A stretch of 64,000 bases of DNA from an uncultured Olsenella sp. (GTDB lineage: Bacteria > Actinomycetota > Coriobacteriia > Coriobacteriales > Atopobiaceae). Each line of letters opens with the position of its first letter. The first letter of the stretch is position 1. The notes beneath the pieces were generated by a model. It was given only the letters and a program-made list of their open reading frames with translations, was not told where the DNA came from and did not search any database. Location: NCBI GenBank assembly GCA_900314535.1, contig OMVT01000005.1, forward strand, positions 1-64,000, read 5' to 3'. Below are positions 1 through 7,887 of the stretch, piece by piece. Made by a program: the position numbers and the translations under genes.

Positions 1-114
1 CCTGGAGAAGAGGCTATCGGCCGGCAGCTGGTACCCCATAGTCGGAATGCCGGTACTCGGTAGATGGAAACGAGGTACTAATTGACCGTACTAGTCACCA
101 AGAGGGGGGAGCCC

Positions 115-489
115 GAACCGGCGAAGACCCATCTCAGGACGGCACGCGCATGCCAGATGGGAGAGGCGCTCCAGGACGTCAATTCATGCGCAGACAGGGA
201 ATCGGCGGCGGAGGCCCGCGACCGCCTCTGCTCATGGATGATGCACTCCAACGTGTCCGAGATGAAGACCGTGGCGAGGACGCTCAGGAAGGAGCGGGAG
301 GGAATCCTGAACTGGTGGAAGAGGGGCTCCGCAGACTCGTTCCTGGAAGGGCCCAGCTCCGTCGTCCAGTCGGTCCGCAGCGCTGCAAGGGGCTTCAGGA
401 GCATCGCCTACTTCAGGACGATGATCTTCCTCCGGCTGGGCCGCCTGGACTTCACGGCCAAGAAGAAGCTGGCATGCGCTACCCACTAG
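115..489 (+). pseudogene. ISL3-family transposase, 3' remnant
   Basis: The translated stretch resembles the C-terminal end of ISL3-family DDE transposases: a helical segment, then a tryptophan-containing linker, the LEG segment that follows the last catalytic acid region, and a Gly-Phe/Ile-Arg-containing end (GFRSIAYFRTMIFLRLG). Only about 125 codons remain. Upstream, the same frame is closed at 61-63, so the first two thirds of the gene are missing and no terminal repeats could be identified. It lies just beyond the 3' end of the defence island, consistent with transposition or recombination at the island edge. Family assignment is by eye from the C-terminal pattern. Confidence 0.55.
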
Positions 490-509
490 AAACGTCGAAG
501 AGCCTTAAA

Positions 510-1721
510 TTAGCCAAGTAGCACGAGACATCCACTGTCAAAGGCACCTGGGAAAGGAAAAACCCGCTGTGTACCACCGAAGTCAATCTTGACGTGGGAA
601 GCATCAGCCCAGGTTACGACACCTTTCCCCATGGAGATATGCCTTACATAAGACCCAGTTTTGGGTTGCCTAGATCCGATTGGAACTATGCGTAAGCGTT
701 TTTGTCTTGAGGATGAGCTTGAAGTCTGTGCTTCTGAGTCTGGATGCGACTCCATCCATTTCAAGAGAGCTATAGGACTAGCCATCACTTCATCAGGGAT
801 ATCTCGAATGGCTGATTGAGAGTCAGGAGAGCTGTCGAAAGACAGAGGAAGCTTCAACTGTCGATCGTCAGGTACTTCAGATTCGTCGAGATCAGAGTTT
901 TCGAGTTCCCACTCAACATCGTCGATATCAAAATCATCGTCGTCATCATAACCCAGCGTCTTATCTTCAATGTAGTCATCCCCATACATGTCTACATAGA
1001 CGGACATCACCTTATCCGCCGCGCTATCTAACTCTTCACGGGGGATAAGCGGGAGATCGATTTTCGTGGAAACGTCCAGAGTATCAAGAATGCTATACAC
1101 GGCAGATGACCTAATGATGGGGTATTTATAATAGGGCCGTATCGACTCGAACATAAGTCCATCAAAGCAATCAACTGGACTATCCAAGGAGGTATTCGCC
1201 ACATGGATACGTGCGAGCTGTCCATGGTCGCTGTCGGAAAGAGAAAGCCAATCTGAAAGGTAGATGGCGTAACCATCATTTTGTTCAGGCTTGAGAAACG
1301 AGAGCATCAAGCTGTCTAGATGGCGGAACAGCACCACGCTCCAACGGGAGCCAAACTTGGAGAAGATGCGATGAATCGCGTAAGCCTCATCGCTACGAGC
1401 GTACCCAACATCTTCCATCGAGATGGCGTAAAAGGCAACAGCATCTGAGCCATGGGGGTAATCAGCCGCATCGAGGCTAAAGAGGTAGGAGCCTGTGCGA
1501 ATGGACGTGGTATGCACCACATCCAAATCATTGAGGATGCGATTTTTTGAAAGCAACGAAAAGACAAATGTCTTCGAAGGACAAGCATGCAGCTTAACGG
1601 GCATGTTCTTCTCGCAATAGCCAAGGTGCGAGAAGAAACAGATGCCCGCTTTATCAACCGGAAGAGAAAAAACGTCTTCAAGCCATGGATTTGAGTCGTA
1701 GAGAGTTAGTTCTACACCCAT
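510..1721 (-). CDS. Unknown 403-residue protein, last gene of the phosphorothioation-linked operon
   Basis: I do not recognise a named family. The start at 1721 (ATG) lies 6 nt past the stop of the 174-residue gene; a TTG three bases earlier is also possible. Three parts can be seen: an N-terminal mixed alpha/beta region of about 220 residues; a very acidic linker near residues 245-290 with runs of Asp and Glu; and a C-terminal segment (about 355-403) with the spacing His-x3-Gly-x-Gly-x-Val followed by a Val-x-Ile-x-Phe strand. That ending resembles the Tudor-like fold at the end of UvrD/PcrA helicases. Because it closes the restriction-side operon it may be a regulator, adaptor or effector of the defence system. 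No nuclease motif is obvious. Base composition is visibly more AT-rich than the core genome. Confidence 0.75.
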   Translation of the reverse strand: MGVELTLYDSNPWLEDVFSLPVDKAGICFFSHLGYCEKNMPVKLHACPSKTFVFSLLSKNRILNDLDVVHTTSIRTGSYLFSLDAADYPHGSDAVAFYAISMEDVGYARSDEAYAIHRIFSKFGSRWSVVLFRHLDSLMLSFLKPEQNDGYAIYLSDWLSLSDSDHGQLARIHVANTSLDSPVDCFDGLMFESIRPYYKYPIIRSSAVYSILDTLDVSTKIDLPLIPREELDSAADKVMSVYVDMYGDDYIEDKTLGYDDDDDFDIDDVEWELENSDLDESEVPDDRQLKLPLSFDSSPDSQSAIRDIPDEVMASPIALLKWMESHPDSEAQTSSSSSRQKRLRIVPIGSRQPKTGSYVRHISMGKGVVTWADASHVKIDFGGTQRVFPFPGAFDSGCLVLLG

Positions 1722-1727
1722 CAAGAG

Positions 1728-2252
1728 CTAGCCTAGGTTTTTGAGATCAATCTGGGGAGCATTGCCGCTCAGGTCATCATAAAACCTTTGCATGACATCC
1801 ATAGCACGTTCCAGGTAGTCCTCTGGAGCGTTTGCAGGGGCCTTCTCAACGAAGTCCTCGTACATCTGCTCGATGCCACCCCGCACATACGAATCAAAGA
1901 GCTCCATGTTGTTTTTAAGCTTTTCAGGCTCATCGTCGTTGGCATCATCCCGGAACGCTCGATCGATTCTCTCGGGTGCTTCGAGGTCAGTTGTCTGCTC
2001 GAGGAGCATTACGAGACGATAGAGGAACATCAGGTCAGCACGGCTTTTTGTCAGAACCTCGGTCAAAATATTTGTTGAGTCATTGCTTTCTCGATCAATG
2101 GGAGCAGTTCTGTTGTAGAGCAGCCCAAACACGGCACCGTTCATGTAGACGTCGATATTGCGCTCGTAAAGCCTTGCCTCTTTAACGAGGTACTTGGTAT
2201 AGGTGGCATGCTTACCTAGTAGAGAAATGTCGTGGTCAAACATGTCGGACAT
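1728..2252 (-). CDS. Unknown 174-residue helical protein coupled to the DndD-like ATPase
   Basis: The ATG overlaps the TAA stop of the DndD-like gene by one base (TAATG), so translation is probably coupled and the two proteins are likely made in fixed ratio. The sequence is mostly amphipathic helix, acidic, with no signal peptide, membrane segment or catalytic motif that I can see. It is not a convincing DndE, which is smaller and basic. Given its position it may be a partner subunit of the ATPase. Function unknown; the call as a real gene rests on the coupling, its codon use and its place in a gapless operon. Confidence 0.75.
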   Translation of the reverse strand: MSDMFDHDISLLGKHATYTKYLVKEARLYERNIDVYMNGAVFGLLYNRTAPIDRESNDSTNILTEVLTKSRADLMFLYRLVMLLEQTTDLEAPERIDRAFRDDANDDEPEKLKNNMELFDSYVRGGIEQMYEDFVEKAPANAPEDYLERAMDVMQRFYDDLSGNAPQIDLKNLG

Positions 2253-4237
2253 TACCCCTCCCTCTTGAGGACGGAGTATTCTTCGCTCCGCTTATCAAGC
2301 GCGTAGCTCGCGCCTAGACGATCTTGTAAAACAGGCCTTGCATAGACCCAGTCCTTGTTCATAACGAACATGATGACCTGCTCGGATGCTTCAGGAAGGA
2401 CGCGTGAGATGTTGGCAATGTGTCTCTCGTCAGTGTTAGAGAAGGGGGCATCCATAACAAGAGGATAGGGTTCCGAGGAGAGGTCATATTGTGTGTCGCC
2501 GGATTTTGCGACGACTTTCTCCTTTGCCAGGGAGACAAGTCCGGCTATAAAGGCAAAGTTCTTAACCCTGTTCAAGCCTTCGGATTCCCCAGTAAAGCGG
2601 GAGTTCTCACCGAGGTCGGTAATGAGCTGGACTTCATAGTTGGAGTCAATTACGACCTTTCTGTGGCCATGGTACATTTGGTTGAAGATGTCGTTAACGC
2701 GAGATTGTAGCCTCTCTCGTATGTCGCCCTCTTCTTCGGTGTACTCATCATTGAGCCACTTGGCAATGGTCTCTGCATACTGTATGTAAAGGAAAGTCTT
2801 CTTGTTCTTGGCGCTCGCCGAGGATGTCTTCGCGTATACGCTATTCAGGCGCTCAATCGTGGACTGAAGTTCACCAGATTCGCGAAGGATGGAGTCGCGT
2901 TTGTCTTGGGCCTTCTTAAGAGCCTTCTTTACGCCGTTGCGTGCGGTCTCGGTGCTGCTGAGATTGGGGAGTTGCTGGAGCCTCGCGCTTAGCAGTCCTA
3001 TTTGCTCGTCACCATCTTGTATCTGCTGAGTGGCAGAGAAGATGTTAGCAAGCCAGGATTGCATGCTCGCCAAAGTGCTCTCTTGATCTGTGGCAAAGCG
3101 AGAAAGCTCACCCTGGTAGTTTCTGACCGCGGTACCTATCGATTCGGGGGGACAATACCGCATCTCTTCCCTGACGTGTTCGACGGCCTCGGGATGCTCG
3201 GAGAACTTCAGACCGCATACGCAAATGCCTCGGGCGAGGATGTCTTCAAGCGTTGGACGGGTCAAGTCCTTGATGCCCTTGTCGTCAAGCTGGGCGTCCT
3301 TTAGGAGCTGCTCTGCACGGTCGATGAGAGGGGCGGAAAAGAAATGCATGGAGGATGAGCTGAAGCCCCGCTGCATGGCCGTGATGGTGCTTGCTCGAAG
3401 ACTAGAGGCAGCCCTGACCGACTTCTCATGCCTCTCTTTTTCCGCTTCGAGAGACTTAGATTGGCTGTTCTCTCGAAGTAGCTCGTCATACTGGTCCTTC
3501 TGGGTAGTAAGCTGCTCGATTTGGGAATTGCACTCTTTCAGCCGTTCGTCGTTAGCATCCAGGCGTTCCCTGGAGTCCTGTATTCTTGCAAGCGCCTCCT
3601 TCGCGCGCTTGTCGCCATCTTCGTCGAGCGAACCGTAGAGCTTGCCTAAAACGGACTTGCGCTTCGCCTTACTCCCAAGATGGTTGATGCCGTTCTCGAG
3701 GACGGTCAGACCAAGCAGGCCTTTGACCGAGTCCCTGAGATCACCGCGCGTGCTTACACTTGCCACGCGTTCGGTATCAAAGAAGAAGTAGCTGGAAAGG
3801 CCTTCGGGCAATATGGACTTGACAACGTTGTCTACCTGGTAGCTCTTGATGGGGTTTGTTTGCCCGTCCTTGTCTATGAAGGACATGGACACAGTGGGCT
3901 TCGACCCATGTATGTCGGCACCCGTTTTTGTGTATCTGCGCGTTCTGATGAGGGTGTAGTTAAGTCCACCGTGGATGAATTCGATTTGTACCTCTACATC
4001 TTCAGAGGACCCGTTCTGCATCTCGTTTGCAACGTCGTAATTTAGGAGGTCGTCAGGGTTGTCGAGCATGACCTTTTCGTAGAAACACCAGTTAAACGCC
4101 TGCAACAAGGTGGTCTTGCCATAGGTATTGTCCCCGAGTATCACAGTCACGTTCTTCTGGGGGTCAGTAGAAAAGGAGATAGACTGGTCGCCCCGGTACT
4201 GCCGGAAGTTGTGGAGCCTTAACGATTGAAGCAGCAT
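2252..4237 (-). CDS. DndD/SMC-like ATPase of the phosphorothioation-linked restriction operon
   Basis: This 661-residue protein has the layout of DndD, RecF and Rad50-type ATPases. An N-terminal Walker A (GDNTYGKT, residues 35-42) is followed by a long coiled coil (about 190-480) with a CxC pair near its tip (ICVCG) that may act as a zinc hook. The C-terminal half carries a signature-like helix and a Walker B with D-loop (VMDAPFSNTD). DndD homologues use ATP to act on DNA during phosphorothioation or its surveillance. Here the modification genes already include their own ATPase (sspC), so this one more likely serves the restriction arm. A strong GGAGGAA ribosome site lies just upstream, directly after the stop of the 56-residue gene. 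Confidence 0.85.
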   Translation of the reverse strand: MLLQSLRLHNFRQYRGDQSISFSTDPQKNVTVILGDNTYGKTTLLQAFNWCFYEKVMLDNPDDLLNYDVANEMQNGSSEDVEVQIEFIHGGLNYTLIRTRRYTKTGADIHGSKPTVSMSFIDKDGQTNPIKSYQVDNVVKSILPEGLSSYFFFDTERVASVSTRGDLRDSVKGLLGLTVLENGINHLGSKAKRKSVLGKLYGSLDEDGDKRAKEALARIQDSRERLDANDERLKECNSQIEQLTTQKDQYDELLRENSQSKSLEAEKERHEKSVRAASSLRASTITAMQRGFSSSSMHFFSAPLIDRAEQLLKDAQLDDKGIKDLTRPTLEDILARGICVCGLKFSEHPEAVEHVREEMRYCPPESIGTAVRNYQGELSRFATDQESTLASMQSWLANIFSATQQIQDGDEQIGLLSARLQQLPNLSSTETARNGVKKALKKAQDKRDSILRESGELQSTIERLNSVYAKTSSASAKNKKTFLYIQYAETIAKWLNDEYTEEEGDIRERLQSRVNDIFNQMYHGHRKVVIDSNYEVQLITDLGENSRFTGESEGLNRVKNFAFIAGLVSLAKEKVVAKSGDTQYDLSSEPYPLVMDAPFSNTDERHIANISRVLPEASEQVIMFVMNKDWVYARPVLQDRLGASYALDKRSEEYSVLKREG

Positions 4238-4246
4238 AACTTCCTC

Positions 4247-4417
4247 CTAGTAAGTCGCATCAGCGATGCTCATGATGGTCTTCCTTATGAGGTCAACCAT
4301 CTCGCCCGAACTTCTCTCGCGGGTATGGTCGTTTCGCCTCTCCGCCTGGAGAATCTCGTATTTCATCCTCTCGAGTTTCTGCGGGTTCAGGTCGGTTTCT
4401 GTGGCGTCTTTAGGCAT
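4247..4417 (-). CDS. 56-residue DNA-modification-associated small protein
   Basis: This small gene starts with ATG at 4417, overlaps the end of the helicase gene by 8 bases, and stops with TAG at 4247-4249, immediately before the ribosome site of the DndD-like ATPase gene. The product (begins MPKDATETDL, ends SIADATY) is charged and helical: a central Lys/Arg/Glu-rich helix with a heptad look, then a second helix. Small helical proteins of this size occur between helicase and ATPase genes in other phosphorothioation-type clusters and are annotated there only as modification-system-associated small proteins. It could bridge the helicase and the ATPase. Evidence for reality is the gapless operon fit, overlap coupling and the spacing of the next ribosome site; function is unknown. 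Confidence 0.7.
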   Translation of the reverse strand: MPKDATETDLNPQKLERMKYEILQAERRNDHTRERSSGEMVDLIRKTIMSIADATY

Positions 4418-6599
4418 AAGGCTCATCCTTTACGTCTTCTTCGGTAATTTCGAAGGCCTCTATGAGGCTTGAAATCAGTTGTTGAGATTCCGCGGGGTTT
4501 TCGGCGATAAGAGAGAAGTCCTTTATCCGGGTGACCTCTCTTATGGCCAGAGATTTTGAAGACTGCACGACGGTGGGAGGGTAAAGATCGATGTCTTCGG
4601 GAAGCATGGGAAGGGTCACGAAATCGTAGATGATCGCATAGTCCTTCCCTGGTGCTTTCCTAAGGACTCTCCCGCGGCGTTGCACATATTCCTTGGGATT
4701 TGTGCTGCTGGCAAGGATAAAGGCTTTCTCTATGCTGGGAATATTGACGCCTTCATCTAAGCATCTGATGGCCACGAGGGCCTGCATGTTCTTTCCGCTA
4801 GAGAACTCTTCTGTCAGAGTCTTTCTCTTCTCGGCGTTCTCGTTCGATGTGAACTGCGCCACTTTCATATGGAGATCATTGCCAAGCATTCGAGAGACGG
4901 CGTCTATCTGGCGGATGTCGCCCTCATCTGGTTGGCCTTCTATGTAGCCATCGTCCTGAATGGTGGTAGCGCCGCAGTAGACGAGCATATGGTTCTCGTA
5001 CGAGTGCGGGGTAATGACCTCTTTCAGTTTTCCAATCTTCGCATGCGCTCCAGCGATGATTCGGGCACGTTTAATGAGCAACATCTTCACGGAAGGCGGA
5101 AGGTCTGCTTTGCGTTTGGAGGAGGATGACGCTATCGCTTTAGATATCTGCTTAGATAGCTCTACATATCGTTCGAGCTCGTCCTCTTCAAGGCACACCA
5201 CGACAGGGTGGTAGTAGTAGGGGGTGAGCATACCGTTGTTAATCGCGTCTTCAAGAGAGTATTCAATGCACTTTGCACCGAAATACTCAAATATGGCCCG
5301 AGTACCATCCTCATCGCCGTATCTGTCAATTGTTGCAGACAGCGCAAGCCTGAAAGGGAATTGCTGCGGCAGGGAATCGAGCGCTCTAACGGTACCGATA
5401 TTATGAGCCTCGTCAACAACGATGAGGCAGTTGCCTCGAAGCTTCTGAATCTGCTCCTGCATGAAGGAGCTCTCGAATGTTGCATTGGTGGTCACGATAC
5501 AAAGGCGAGGTATCCCTCCGAATCTGAAGCCACCGATGGCCGTCTTTACTCGGTCCTTCCAGTTCTTCTGGGAAGAAGCGGAATAACATACTATTGGCTT
5601 GAGGCCGAAAGCGAGGATGTCCCCTTTCCACTGTTCCACGAGATGTTGGTACGGGCAAACGATGACAACCGCAAGGTTATGCTTGACGACATCAGAAAGG
5701 GCGCATATGGCAGCCAAGGCGGTATAGGTTTTGCCGGTACCGGTTGCCATGTCAAAAATCCCACGGAAGCCGTTGTCCTTCCAGTTGCTAATGGCCTGGT
5801 TCTGGTAATCCCTCAGAACCAGGTCTTGGGGGATGCGCGGAATTCCTTCTTCGGCCTGGCGACTATCACCCTGCGCGTAATCAGTTTCAGCGGCCGGATA
5901 GATAGCCAGATCCCCGAGGTTAATGCCATCGGCAATCTTGTATTTCTCGATGATGGCCTTTGAGACCTGCGGGAAGTCCTGCACGATGATGCCAGGCTCG
6001 TAGTCGCCCCACATTGCGTTGAAAGCAGACTCTTTATCTCTTACGCGATTGACGTCGTTTGACCAGGACGTGAACACGTCGATAGCCTCGTAGTTCCGAT
6101 GGAAAGCGTTGTCTGACTCGTTCATGGAACCAGAAAAGGCGATTACGTTGTCCGAGTCATCGTACATGAGCCCAAGCTTCTCGTGGAACATGCCGATTTC
6201 GCCGTCCGTTTCGAGGAAGGCTATCTTTATCGTCATCGCACCGGAAGAGATAAGGTTGGAAAGCAGATTGAGCCTGGCCTCCTCAAACTTACCCTCGGGT
6301 TGCCGCAGCTCGCGGATAAGGGCGTCGAGGATGATCTCATCCCGATGCTTATAGCCATCTTCGATGGCGTCGATGTCCTCCTGTGACAGCTTGGGCGAGG
6401 CCACGACATCGATTCGCCCGTGATTAAGCAGGAGTCCCTTGAGCCCCTCGGTTAGGCTGAGTAGTGCGGATGAGGAGAAAAAGCCGACGGCCCGTCGGTA
6501 GAGCACGGACCGAGCGAGGACGGGGGTATAGAAGTCGCGAACGACATCGCGCGACAGCGACCTATATTCCCTCTTGATGTCCAAGTCGGTAAAACTCAT
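4410..6599 (-). CDS. PLD-nuclease/DEAD-box helicase, phosphorothioation-linked restriction protein
   Basis: The predicted 729-residue protein joins two enzymes. Near residues 139-162 is a single phospholipase-D-type nuclease motif (HEK, then GSMNES). This is followed by a superfamily 2 helicase with Walker A ATGTGKT (285-291), DEAH box (396-399), an SAT motif and a motif VI ending RRGRVLRK. I chose ATG 6599: GAGGGG sits 7 nt upstream, a -10 box lies at 6631-6636, and the longer GTG start at 6671 falls inside a terminator hairpin. Proteins of this type are known beside DNA phosphorothioation genes as presumed restriction enzymes that translocate on and cut unmodified DNA. It heads the second transcriptional block of the island. 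Confidence 0.85.
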   Translation of the reverse strand: MSFTDLDIKREYRSLSRDVVRDFYTPVLARSVLYRRAVGFFSSSALLSLTEGLKGLLLNHGRIDVVASPKLSQEDIDAIEDGYKHRDEIILDALIRELRQPEGKFEEARLNLLSNLISSGAMTIKIAFLETDGEIGMFHEKLGLMYDDSDNVIAFSGSMNESDNAFHRNYEAIDVFTSWSNDVNRVRDKESAFNAMWGDYEPGIIVQDFPQVSKAIIEKYKIADGINLGDLAIYPAAETDYAQGDSRQAEEGIPRIPQDLVLRDYQNQAISNWKDNGFRGIFDMATGTGKTYTALAAICALSDVVKHNLAVVIVCPYQHLVEQWKGDILAFGLKPIVCYSASSQKNWKDRVKTAIGGFRFGGIPRLCIVTTNATFESSFMQEQIQKLRGNCLIVVDEAHNIGTVRALDSLPQQFPFRLALSATIDRYGDEDGTRAIFEYFGAKCIEYSLEDAINNGMLTPYYYHPVVVCLEEDELERYVELSKQISKAIASSSSKRKADLPPSVKMLLIKRARIIAGAHAKIGKLKEVITPHSYENHMLVYCGATTIQDDGYIEGQPDEGDIRQIDAVSRMLGNDLHMKVAQFTSNENAEKRKTLTEEFSSGKNMQALVAIRCLDEGVNIPSIEKAFILASSTNPKEYVQRRGRVLRKAPGKDYAIIYDFVTLPMLPEDIDLYPPTVVQSSKSLAIREVTRIKDFSLIAENPAESQQLISSLIEAFEITEEDVKDEPYA

Positions 6600-6630
6600 A
6601 AGATAGCCCCTCATTCTCACAGGCTCATCC

Positions 6631-6636
6631 ATTATA
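6631..6636 (-). promoter_or_regulatory. -10 box (TATAAT) of the restriction block
   Basis: A consensus TATAAT on the minus strand lies just after the terminator that follows sspA and about 32 nt before the chosen ATG of the helicase. No good -35 hexamer is visible at 16-18 nt, because that stretch is the right arm of the hairpin. The promoter may therefore be weak or activator-dependent. Confidence 0.55.
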
Positions 6637-6646
6637 CGACCCAAAA

Positions 6647-6680
6647 AGTCATCCGGTGACTCTATAGTCACCGGATGACT
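6647..6680 (-). terminator. Perfect 15-bp hairpin terminator between modification and restriction blocks
   Basis: Arms AGTCATCCGGTGACT and AGTCACCGGATGACT are perfectly complementary around a 4-base loop. On the minus strand the stem is followed directly by TTTTT, the layout of a Rho-independent terminator. It lies 47 nt after the sspA stop. As a DNA palindrome it could also be an operator for the following promoter. Confidence 0.8.
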
Positions 6681-6727
6681 GTGTTTGGCAAATGTTGAAG
6701 CAACAAAAGGCAGAGAGATTCAGGTCG

Positions 6728-7885
6728 TTAGTAAGTCGCCTCGATGATATCAAGAGCCCCCTTGAGCCTCATCATGTCTTCTTCCGTGGTCATCGTACTC
6801 ACGCTGAGGCGTACGGTGCCCGCAGGCAAGGTGCCTAGGAATCTGTGCGCATAGGGTGCGCACTGGATGCCGGAGCGTACGGCTATGCCGAACTGGCCGA
6901 GCACCATCTCGGCCTCGTCGGGGCTGTAGCCGCCGAAGAGGGCAGAGACGACGCCGATTCTGTCACACTCCATCTGGTCACCGACAACTTGGACAAATGC
7001 ATAAGATCGGAGCAAGGAGAGAAGCTCGTCGCGTTTTGCGTTCTCATCAGCATGGACGTGCTCGATTCCCCGCTCGAGGATCCAGTTGGTCGATGCCTTG
7101 AGGCCGGCAATCGCATAGGTGTTCTGGCTTCCAATCTCCTCCATCTGCACGATGTCGTCGGGAAGGTCCTGCTCAATGGAGTTGATGCCGTTACCGCCGA
7201 AGAAGACGGGCTCCAGCCGAGCTCCGCGCTTGCAGATGAATCCGCCGATGCCAAAGGGGCCGAGGAGCGTCTTATGGCCAGCGAACACGGCAAAGTCGAA
7301 AACGTCGCTCGCGAGCGGCAGGGGAAGAAGCCCGGCGGTCTGGCTCATGTCAATGACAGTCGTCGCTCCATAGGATTTTCCGAGGCGGCAGAGATCCTCT
7401 ACCGGGACAACGGCGCCGCATACGTTGCTTGCATGAGTCATCACGAGGAGACAAGGAGGCCGCTCCGCGAACTTTCGCTCTATCTCAGCAAAATCTGGTA
7501 GCAACGTCTCCTTGTCAAAGGGCAATACCCGCACATCAACGCCATGGACCTTGGCCAGGTGATGGATCGGGCGCGTTACTGCGTTGTGTTCGAAGGGGGT
7601 CACATAGACGGCATCCCCATCGCTCAGGCCAAGGCCGAGCAGTATGCGGTTGAGCGCGTCGGTGGCGGAGGCGGTGAAGACGACCTCGCTCGCGGGGCAG
7701 CCGTATAGCGCTCTCAGGTTGTCCTTCGCCTGCCGGGCTACGTTTCCGGCGGCAACAGCTAATGCGTTCCCACCGCGACCGATATTTCCCCCGGAGTTGC
7801 GGTAGAAGGAGTCGGCGAAATCGTAGACGCTCGCAGGCTTCGGGAAAGTCGTCGCCGCGTTGTCGAAGTATGCGATATCGCCCAT
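6728..7885 (-). CDS. sspA: Cysteine desulfurase, SspA-type sulfur donor
   Basis: This is a 385-residue pyridoxal-phosphate enzyme of aminotransferase class V. The cofactor lysine lies in GHKTLLG (K205) and the sulfur-carrying cysteine in IQCAPY (C342). It would take sulfur from L-cysteine as a persulfide and pass it to SspD for insertion into the DNA backbone. It begins two bases after the sspC stop and is the last gene of the modification block; a strong terminator follows. Its sequence style (short loop around the active cysteine, GNIGRGG near residue 36) is closer to SufS/CsdA than to IscS. Without the neighbours it could be taken for a housekeeping SufS, but the tight operon argues for a dedicated role. 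Confidence 0.88.
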   Translation of the reverse strand: MGDIAYFDNAATTFPKPASVYDFADSFYRNSGGNIGRGGNALAVAAGNVARQAKDNLRALYGCPASEVVFTASATDALNRILLGLGLSDGDAVYVTPFEHNAVTRPIHHLAKVHGVDVRVLPFDKETLLPDFAEIERKFAERPPCLLVMTHASNVCGAVVPVEDLCRLGKSYGATTVIDMSQTAGLLPLPLASDVFDFAVFAGHKTLLGPFGIGGFICKRGARLEPVFFGGNGINSIEQDLPDDIVQMEEIGSQNTYAIAGLKASTNWILERGIEHVHADENAKRDELLSLLRSYAFVQVVGDQMECDRIGVVSALFGGYSPDEAEMVLGQFGIAVRSGIQCAPYAHRFLGTLPAGTVRLSVSTMTTEEDMMRLKGALDIIEATY

Positions 7886-7887
7886 GG

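Noticed and set aside
6599-6671. Longer helicase start at GTG 6671
   Set aside because: That codon lies inside the terminator stem and upstream of the -10 box, so it would not be in the transcript from the block's own promoter.
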